The position numbers and the translations under genes were made by a program. From Propionibacteriaceae bacterium (GTDB lineage Bacteria > Actinomycetota > Actinomycetes > Propionibacteriales > Propionibacteriaceae): a stretch of 16,159 nucleotides of DNA. The DNA is taken from contig PMBM01000103.1 in assembly GCA_003153855.1 (NCBI GenBank), forward strand, positions 10,792 to 26,950, in the 5' to 3' direction. The stretch's first letter is position 1. Each line of letters starts with the position of its first letter. Of the stretch, positions 6,839 through 11,573 are shown one piece after another. Below the pieces are notes generated by a model. That model was not told the origin of the DNA. It searched no databases and saw only the letters and a list, made by a program, of their open reading frames with translations.

Positions 6839-7702
6839 ATGAGCGATGACTGGGGACGCAAGCTCTCGAGGTTCGGCAACGATCTGGCTGCGGGACTGAA
6901 GGACACAGGGAAGCTGCTCAAGAGCGACATCGACAAGGCGCGTGGCTACGTCGCCGAGCAGGGCCCGCAGTCCGAGGCCCAGCGCCAGGCCGAGCAGCAG
7001 CATCGCTGGGAGCGGGCGAACTCGCCCACCTGGGTCGCGCCGGCGCAGGCGGCCGACACGCTCGAATGGGCGACGTACGAGCTCACGGACCCGAGATCGC
7101 AGCAGGTCGCGGTGACGTTCCGCCACCCGGCCGACTGGAACGCGGGCGGTCAGGTGATGTGGCCGGCAGGTCCCGGGCTTCCGGTGAAGTACGCGATCGG
7201 TACGAGCCCGGCGGACGCGTCGTGCGTCGCGGAGCGGTTCCCGCGCTCGGACCTCATCAGCGGCGGGCTGCTGACCACCGCCGAGCCCGGTCGCGAGCCG
7301 GCGTCAGGCGGCCTCATGCAGGACGTCATCGCCACCGCGCTCGTGCCGAAGCTGCGGCGAGGTGCGTTCGTCGTCTCGATCGACCCGGTCGACCCCGCGC
7401 TCTACCTGAGCCAGCGCATGGATCCCCGGCTCATGGGCCAGGGCTTCCTCGCGTGCCTCGAGTACGACCGGAACGGTGTTCCGTGGGCCGACGAGTTCGT
7501 CGTCCTGCGCTACCAGCTGCCGGCAGCGAACGGGCTGATGCAGGAGCTGCGGTTCGGCGCGGCCATCTGGAGCCTCAACGCCAACCGCGACCTGTTCCCG
7601 TCCGTACGTGCCACGCTCCGGGGGGTCGCCCTCAGCGCGGCGAGCAAGCCCGAGTGGGACGCGTACGCGGCTCAGCAGACCGGCTGGCCCGTACTCGTCT
7701 GA
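6839..7702 (+). CDS. hypothetical protein downstream of fumC (287 aa)
   Basis: Not recognised. From ATG 6839 (AGGAGG at 6828-6833, 5 nt spacing; the GTG at 6836 would be too close) the product has 287 residues. The first 60 or so are charged and helical, with evenly spaced Lys/Asp and a Gln/Glu-rich run (43-58, 'PQSEAQRQAEQQHRWE') that could form a coiled coil or peripheral membrane helix. The rest looks like one globular alpha/beta domain with phrases such as 'VAVTFRHPADWNAGGQVMWP', 'FLACLEYDRNGVPWADEFVVLRYQLP' and 'RFGAAIWSLNANRDLFPSVRATL'. No signal peptide, TM segment or metal motif is evident. It lies 29 bp after fumC on the same strand, which suggests shared transcription but says little about function. 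Codon bias agrees with a real gene. Confidence 0.85.
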   Translation: MSDDWGRKLSRFGNDLAAGLKDTGKLLKSDIDKARGYVAEQGPQSEAQRQAEQQHRWERANSPTWVAPAQAADTLEWATYELTDPRSQQVAVTFRHPADWNAGGQVMWPAGPGLPVKYAIGTSPADASCVAERFPRSDLISGGLLTTAEPGREPASGGLMQDVIATALVPKLRRGAFVVSIDPVDPALYLSQRMDPRLMGQGFLACLEYDRNGVPWADEFVVLRYQLPAANGLMQELRFGAAIWSLNANRDLFPSVRATLRGVALSAASKPEWDAYAAQQTGWPVLV

Positions 7703-7713
7703 CCGTCGGTGCG

Positions 7714-7755
7714 CTCAGCCGAACAGCCGGCTCATGAAGCCGCCGGTCGGCTGAG
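7714..7755. terminator. bidirectional terminator-like hairpin overlapping a coding end
   Basis: CTCAGCCGA (7714-7722) and TCGGCTGAG (7747-7755) form a perfect 9-bp stem. Inside it CGGCT (7728-7732) and AGCCG (7738-7742) pair around a CATGA loop. It begins 12 bp after the 287-aa gene's stop and overlaps the stop and last dozen codons of the minus-strand Cys-rich gene. No T-tract. Confidence 0.5.
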
Positions 7756-7885
7756 AGGCCTTCTGTGCCGCTGTACAGGTGCAGCGCTGTGACTTCGGGA
7801 CGCCCGTCAGCGCCTGCTCGACGTGGTTGCCGCAGCCGGCCCAGGACGGCTTGTTGCAGGTGCGGCAGGTGACGCGATGGCACAT
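7715..7885 (-). CDS. small Cys-rich protein, copy 1 (56 aa)
   Basis: A micro-protein, MCHRVTCRTCNKPSWAGCGN then HVEQALTGVPKSQRCTCTAA and a 16-residue tail ending GGFMSRLFG. Six cysteines (2, 7, 10, 18, 35, 37) and H21 are shared with copy 2, giving C-x4-C-x2-C-x7-C-x16-C-x-C, a likely zinc or other thiophilic-metal fold or a redox-active thiol set. I recall similar short proteins of unknown function in many actinobacteria and some eukaryotes, so the pattern seems conserved, but I cannot name a family. The ATG follows GAGGAG with about 6 nt spacing. A CsoR/CstR-type palindrome at 7918-7933 overlaps its probable promoter, so induction by copper, another metal or reactive sulfur is the working inference. 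The 3' end lies in a terminator-like hairpin. Confidence 0.85.
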   Translation of the reverse strand: MCHRVTCRTCNKPSWAGCGNHVEQALTGVPKSQRCTCTAAQKASQPTGGFMSRLFG

Positions 7886-7914
7886 GGAGATCTCCTCGGT
7901 GGGAACGTGGGATC

Positions 7915-7920
7915 ACCATA
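7915..7920 (-). promoter_or_regulatory. candidate -10 box (TATGGT) of Cys-rich copy 1
   Basis: On the minus strand TATGGT fits TAnnnT and lies 30 nt before the ATG at 7885, leaving room for a leader with the GGAG ribosome site. A weak TTCGCG lies 18 nt upstream (7939-7944). TATATA at 7931-7936 is an alternative -10. Either choice overlaps the 7918-7933 palindrome. Confidence 0.4.
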
Positions 7921-7933
7921 CCCCCCGGGGTAT
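7918..7933. promoter_or_regulatory. CsoR/CstR-type operator (ATACCCC-CC-GGGGTAT)
   Basis: A perfect 7-bp inverted repeat, ATACCCC and GGGGTAT, around a CC spacer. Known operators of the CsoR family (Cu(I)-sensing CsoR, persulfide-sensing CstR) have this form, for example ATACCCC-TA-GGGGTAT. It sits 33-48 bp before the ATG of Cys-rich copy 1 and overlaps its candidate -10 boxes, as expected for a repressor site. No csoR-like gene lies in the window, so the regulator would act in trans. Metal or sulfur specificity cannot be read from the site. Confidence 0.65.
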
Positions 7934-7999
7934 ATAAACGCGAATCTCCAACCCTTCGGGGACGTCCATCCTTGTCGGGCAGTCGTCAGGTGAGGACCG

Positions 8000-8149
8000 C
8001 TACGACGCCGTCGGGGCGCTGGCCTTCTGCGCAGCGGCGCAGGTGCAGCGCTCAGACTTCGGCACGCCGGCCATGGCCTGCTCGATGTGTTCGCCGCAGC
8101 CGGCCCACGTGGGCTTGTTGCAGGTCGAACAGGTGACACGACGGCACAT
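8000..8149 (-). CDS. small Cys-rich protein, copy 2 (49 aa)
   Basis: A 49-aa paralogue of the downstream gene: MCRRVTCSTCNKPTWAGCGE, then HIEQAMAGVPKSERCTCAAA and QKASAPTAS. It shares 37 of the first 47 residues with copy 1, including all six Cys, H21 and the 'KP(S/T)WAGCG' core, but lacks the GGFMSRLFG tail. The ATG follows GAGGAG in a context almost identical to copy 1 (GGAGGTCTCC against GGAGATCTCC on the plus strand). There is no ATACCCC palindrome in its upstream region, so its regulation seems to differ: it shares a 276-bp divergent promoter region with the lacI-family gene. It lies 114 bp upstream of copy 1 and could read through into it. High protein identity at this distance indicates tandem duplication under purifying selection. 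Confidence 0.85.
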   Translation of the reverse strand: MCRRVTCSTCNKPTWAGCGEHIEQAMAGVPKSERCTCAAAQKASAPTAS

Positions 8150-8355
8150 GGAGGTCTCCTCGGCTGTGAACGATGCGACGGAGGACGAGGTTGCACAGCG
8201 CGGACCTCCGACGAGCGCTTCAACAGATCAAGCGCCGAAAGTACTCCCGTCGATGGTGATCCGGTCGTGGACGTCGACTCCACGACGCTCCTCCGGGTGT
8301 ATCGATTCAGGGGCAAAAACTCCGCGAAACGATCGAAGATCGGCAAGCCGGATGA

Positions 8356-8369
8356 CGGTATCGCTACCG
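8356..8369. promoter_or_regulatory. LacI-type operator candidate (CGGTATCGCTACCG)
   Basis: A 14-bp palindrome with one mismatched pair and a central CG, the usual shape of LacI/GalR-family operators. It lies about 20-30 bp upstream of the TAAATT -10 of the adjacent lacI-family gene, near its -35 position, so autoregulation is likely. Confidence 0.5.
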
Positions 8370-8387
8370 GACTGTGCACGTTCAAGG

Positions 8388-8393
8388 TAAATT
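8388..8393 (+). promoter_or_regulatory. candidate -10 box (TAAATT) of the lacI-family gene
   Basis: TAAATT fits TAnnnT. Transcription from about 8400 would give a 26-nt leader that contains AAGGAG (8416-8421) before the ATG at 8426. No clear -35 is present, in keeping with a regulated promoter. Confidence 0.45.
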
Positions 8394-8425
8394 CCCGTCG
8401 TCACCCCAACGCGACAAGGAGTCAG

Positions 8426-9454
8426 ATGGCGCGGCCGACGTTGATCAGTCTGGCGAAGGAGCTCGGAGTCTCACGCCAGACGGTCTCGAACGTCATCAAC
8501 GCGCCTCACCTCGTCAAGCCGACCACCCGCGAGCGGGTTCGCGAGCACATCGAACGCTCCGGATACCGACCATCGGCAGCTGCGCGAGCCCTGCGGACGA
8601 ACCGTACGAAGATCGTGGGCATGCGCATGTCGCCGGTGCTCGACGGCATCAACGGCTCCGTGATGGACCGCTACCTCCACGCGGCGACGGAGGCTCTCGA
8701 GGAGCGCGGCTACCACCCCGTACTCGTCACGGCCTCGGGCGAGCAGGAGGAGCTGGCGGCGCTGACGGGGCTGTTCGAGACGGGCCTGATCGACGCGGCG
8801 ATGCTGGCATACACGACACCGCTGGACAGCAGGCCCGCCGAGCTCCGCCGCATCGGCATGCCCTTCGTGGCGTTCGGCCGCCCATGGGGGGAGCTTGACG
8901 CGCCGCACCCGTGGGTCGACATCGACAACACGACCGGCGTCGAGGAGGGCACCCGGCTGCTGCGCGAGCGCGGCCACACGAGGATCGGCTTCATCGGGTC
9001 GAGCGACTTCTCGATGATCGACCGTGACCGCCGTCTGGGCTGGCTGCGCGGCATGGAGGGCGTCGATGAGAACCTCGAGGAGCTGGACATGTGCGTGCCG
9101 GAAGGCATCGAGCACGGCTTCCGCGCGATGCGTGTCCTGCGTGACCGTGGCGTCACCGCGGCAGCGTGCGGTACGGACTCGCTGGCGCTCGGTGCGCTGA
9201 GCGTCCTGTACGAGTCGCCGGTCGAGGGCTTCGCGCCGGCCGAGTCGATCGTGGGATTCGACGATTCCCCCGTCGCTGCGGCGCTGGGCTTCTCCAGCGT
9301 CGTCCAGCCCGTCGAGCAGGTGGCGCCTCTGCTGGTGTCACAGCTCATCAGCGAGCTCGAGGACGATGTTCAGCCGTGCGAAAGGCGGGTCGTCCTGCCG
9401 TCCGTGCTCCGCGCACGGCTGGGCCCGGGCCTTCCCGTACGGCTCCGCAGCTAG
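8426..9454 (+). CDS. LacI-family transcriptional regulator
   Basis: A 342-aa DNA-binding repressor of the usual LacI/GalR length. The N-terminal headpiece 'PTLISLAKELGVSRQTVSNVINAP' (4-27) is the helix-turn-helix, and 'GYRPSAAARALRTNRT' (46-61) is the domain end plus hinge helix that enters the minor groove at a central CG. Residues about 63-340 are a periplasmic-binding-protein-like effector domain, with 'ALEERGYHPVLVTA' and 'SIVGFDDSPVAAALGFSSVVQP' as family landmarks. The effector is probably a sugar or related small molecule, but no catabolic or transport genes adjoin it. ATG 8426 is preceded by AAGGAG. The frame is open upstream to 8087, but that extension runs antisense through the Cys-rich gene and is not real. 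Likely targets are itself and the divergent Cys-rich gene. Confidence 0.92.
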   Translation: MARPTLISLAKELGVSRQTVSNVINAPHLVKPTTRERVREHIERSGYRPSAAARALRTNRTKIVGMRMSPVLDGINGSVMDRYLHAATEALEERGYHPVLVTASGEQEELAALTGLFETGLIDAAMLAYTTPLDSRPAELRRIGMPFVAFGRPWGELDAPHPWVDIDNTTGVEEGTRLLRERGHTRIGFIGSSDFSMIDRDRRLGWLRGMEGVDENLEELDMCVPEGIEHGFRAMRVLRDRGVTAAACGTDSLALGALSVLYESPVEGFAPAESIVGFDDSPVAAALGFSSVVQPVEQVAPLLVSQLISELEDDVQPCERRVVLPSVLRARLGPGLPVRLRS

Positions 9455-9495
9455 TGGACCCTGTCCGAAGCTCTTTGACGACTGGTGTTCCCCTG

Positions 9496-9519
9496 CCGGG
9501 TACCTCGCTGCGGTGCCGG
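9496..9519. terminator. weak hairpin between convergent lacI-type and response-regulator genes
   Basis: CCGGGTACC (9496-9504) and GGTGCCGG (9512-9519) can pair with one bulge or mismatch around a 7-nt loop, in an 82-bp convergent gap. No T-tract. This is the best terminator candidate for the two genes ending at 9454 and 9537, but it is marginal. Confidence 0.25.
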
Positions 9520-9536
9520 AGCTCGCGGGACGATCC

Positions 9537-10193
9537 CTAGGGCTTGACGAGCTCCGTCTCGTACGCGATCAGCACGAGCTGTACGCGGTCGCGCGCATGG
9601 AGCTTCGCGAACAGGCGGCCGATGTGTGTCTTCACGGTGCCCTCCGCCATGTACAGGGTGGTCGAGATCTCGGCGTTGGTCGCGCCCTTCGCGATCTCGA
9701 CGAGCACCTCGCGCTCCCGGTCGGTGAGGACGTCGAGGCGGGAGTCGACGCGGCCCGAGCTGGTCGGCAGCAGCGGCACGATGTGGTCGAGCAGGCGTCG
9801 CGTCGCGCTCGGCGCCATCACGGCGTCGCCGTTCGCCACGCTGTGGATCGCCTGAAGCAGCTCGTCGGGACGGCTGTCCTTGAGCAGGAAGCCGCTGGCA
9901 CCGGCGCGGAGCGCGGCGTACACGTACTCGTCGGCGTCGAACGTGGTGAGCACGAGGACATGCGCCGGCGAGCCCGATGCGACGATCCGCTTGGTGGCTT
10001 CCACGCCGTCCATGACAGGCATGCGGATGTCCATGAGGACCACGTCGACGGGCGTGGTCGCTATGAGGTCGAGTGCTTGGGCGCCGTTCTCAGCCTCCCC
10101 GACGATCTCGATGCCGTCGCTCGACTCGATGAGCATGCGGAACCCGCTCCGCACGAGAGCCTGGTCGTCGACGAGCAGTACGCGAATGGTCAC
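9537..10193 (-). CDS. NarL/FixJ-family response regulator
   Basis: A 218-aa two-component response regulator. The receiver domain (1-120) shows the acidic pair D9/D10 in 'VLLVDDQ', the phospho-acceptor D55 in 'VVLMDIRMP', T83/T84 in 'VLTTFDADE' and K105 in 'GFLLKDS'. The C-terminal LuxR-type helix-turn-helix is 'LTDREREVLVEIAKGATNAEISTTLYMAEGTVKTHIGRLFAKL' (155-197 region). It is phosphorylated by the kinase encoded immediately upstream. The frame extends to an ATG-like start at 10235, but GTG 10193 is preceded by GGGAGG with a proper spacer and overlaps the kinase stop by 4 bp (GTGA), so translation is coupled. Targets are unknown: many such pairs control ABC exporters, but none is present here. 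Confidence 0.95.
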   Translation of the reverse strand: MTIRVLLVDDQALVRSGFRMLIESSDGIEIVGEAENGAQALDLIATTPVDVVLMDIRMPVMDGVEATKRIVASGSPAHVLVLTTFDADEYVYAALRAGASGFLLKDSRPDELLQAIHSVANGDAVMAPSATRRLLDHIVPLLPTSSGRVDSRLDVLTDREREVLVEIAKGATNAEISTTLYMAEGTVKTHIGRLFAKLHARDRVQLVLIAYETELVKP

Positions 10194-11425
10194 GTTGTGA
10201 TCCTCCCTGATGAGGTGGTCGGAAGCGGGAGCCACGCATGTACGCGGTACCCCTTGTCGTCTTCGGGGCCGACCTCGATCGTGCCTCCGTGGGCGCTGAG
10301 ACGCTCGACCATGCCGCGCTGGCCATGTCCGCGTCCGTCGGTGGTGGCCTGGGCGCCGAGGCCCGAGTCGATGATCTCCAGGTCGATGCCGGTCCGGCCG
10401 TACGCGACGGTGACCTGCGGGTCCGCGTCGGCACCCGCATGCTTGAGCACGTTGGTGAGCGCTTCCTGGACCACCCGGTACGCCGTGAGGCCGAGCGCCG
10501 CCGGCACGTCCGGCGTCTCTCCGGTGACGGTGAGTGAGGCGCCGGTCTTCTCGACGAGGCGAGGGATGTCGACCAGCGTGGGCAGCGGCGCGAACGGCTC
10601 GGACTCGGCGTCGTCGCCCTCACGGAGCACGGCGACGATCCGGCGCATCTCGCCGAGGGCCTCGCGGCCGGTCGTGGCGATCGTGCGCAGTGCCGCTTGT
10701 GCGGCTTCGGGCTTCTTCGTCGCGAGCGCGTACCCGCCCTCCGCCTGCACGACCATCACCGACAGCGAGTGGGCGACGACGTCGTGCAGCTCGCGGGCGA
10801 TCTGGTTGCGGGTGCGAGCCTCGATGGCGCGTGCCTCGTGCTCGCGCTCGGAGAGGAGGGTCCGGAAGTGCTCCGCCTCGGCCTCGAGCAGCGTCTCCTG
10901 CGCGTAGACCACGTCACGAGCGCGTCGGCCCAGGGCGTAGGGGGTGACCACGACACCCACGCAGACACCCGACGCGAGGATGGCCGCCAGGGCGACACCT
11001 GGCTGGCCGAAGCCCACCGGCATCACGATCCACCGCAGGGGTCCGGCCACCGCGGCCATGGCGCCGAAGACGACGATGAGGCGCGCCTTCAGCCCCGGTA
11101 CCCAGCGCGCGACCGTGTAGGCGGCGAGGGGCAGGACGGCGAGGGCGACGGTAGGACCAGGGAGCAGGACGACCTGGACGGCGATGACAGCGGCCGTGAT
11201 CCCCATGAAGAACATGGGGAAGGCGCGCCGCACGCTGATGGCGAGGAAGGCGATCAACGAGGTCGACGCCGCCAAGGGCAGGTTCGTCCCTACGGTGTCG
11301 AAGAGGTCGTCCAGGATCACGTACGGCACGAGCAGGAGCGCGATCGAGACGCCGGCGAGCACGAGATCGACCCGCCAGTCATCATGGGCGTCCCTGAATC
11401 CGCGCACTACCTCGACAACACTCAT
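10190..11425 (-). CDS. two-component sensor histidine kinase (HisKA_3 type)
   Basis: A 411-aa kinase of the NarX/DesK class. Residues about 19-165 hold several hydrophobic segments (near 20-38, 52-66, 72-90, 93-108, 114-138 and 144-163), an integral-membrane input domain with almost no extracytoplasmic loops. A helical linker (168-205) leads to the HisKA_3 motif 'RNQIARELHDVVAHSLSVMVVQAEG' with H214 as the phospho-acceptor. The HATPase domain has the N box 'QEALTNVLKHA' (N325), the G1 box 'IIDSGLGA' (D353) and 'GRGHGQRGMVERL' (364-376). The frame is open to 11962, but that part shadows the divergent gene. ATG 11425 has a TAGGCT -10 seven nt upstream and no SD, consistent with a leaderless mRNA. 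The stop overlaps the response-regulator start by 4 bp. The signal is unknown; membrane stress is typical of this class. Confidence 0.93.
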   Translation of the reverse strand: MSVVEVVRGFRDAHDDWRVDLVLAGVSIALLLVPYVILDDLFDTVGTNLPLAASTSLIAFLAISVRRAFPMFFMGITAAVIAVQVVLLPGPTVALAVLPLAAYTVARWVPGLKARLIVVFGAMAAVAGPLRWIVMPVGFGQPGVALAAILASGVCVGVVVTPYALGRRARDVVYAQETLLEAEAEHFRTLLSEREHEARAIEARTRNQIARELHDVVAHSLSVMVVQAEGGYALATKKPEAAQAALRTIATTGREALGEMRRIVAVLREGDDAESEPFAPLPTLVDIPRLVEKTGASLTVTGETPDVPAALGLTAYRVVQEALTNVLKHAGADADPQVTVAYGRTGIDLEIIDSGLGAQATTDGRGHGQRGMVERLSAHGGTIEVGPEDDKGYRVHAWLPLPTTSSGRITT

Positions 11426-11432
11426 CGGCCAC

Positions 11433-11438
11433 AGCCTA
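11433..11438 (-). promoter_or_regulatory. leaderless-type -10 box (TAGGCT) of the kinase/regulator operon
   Basis: On the minus strand TAGGCT is followed by GTGGCCG (7 nt) and the ATG at 11425; no SD is present. In the same 148-bp divergent region an 8-bp direct repeat, CCTCACGA, occurs at 11477-11484 and 11492-11499 with a 15-bp period, and ATCCGGAT (11524-11531) is a perfect palindrome. These could be regulator sites. Confidence 0.45.
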
Positions 11439-11573
11439 CGGAGATCCCTCTCCAACGACACCTGTGGTTGGGATGCCCTCACGAAGCGCCGCCTCACGAT
11501 CCGGTAACGGCCACTGGACGGGGATCCGGATTCACAACGCGGCGCGAAAGGATGGGAAGGCTGCGGAGGTGAG

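Larger units (their letters stand above)
8150..8425. promoter_or_regulatory. divergent intergenic region between Cys-rich copy 2 and the lacI-type gene
   Basis: This 276-bp stretch has no gene I can support but is rich in dyads: an 8-bp inverted repeat with 7-nt centre at 8264-8286 (GTCGTGGA and TCCACGAC), ATCGAT at 8301-8306, CGATC-GAA-GATCG at 8330-8342, and a LacI-operator-like palindrome at 8356-8369. A TAAATT -10 (8388-8393) and AAGGAG (8416-8421) serve the lacI-type gene. The spacing of sites suggests control of both divergent genes. Confidence 0.55.

Noticed and set aside
7632..7919. 95-codon minus-strand frame overlapping Cys-rich copy 1
   Set aside because: It is the frame-shifted shadow of the real 56-aa gene, which has the SD and the conserved Cys pattern seen again in copy 2.
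8087..8425. Upstream extension of the lacI-type frame
   Set aside because: It runs antisense through Cys-rich copy 2 and the divergent promoter. The LacI headpiece starts exactly at ATG 8426 with AAGGAG before it.
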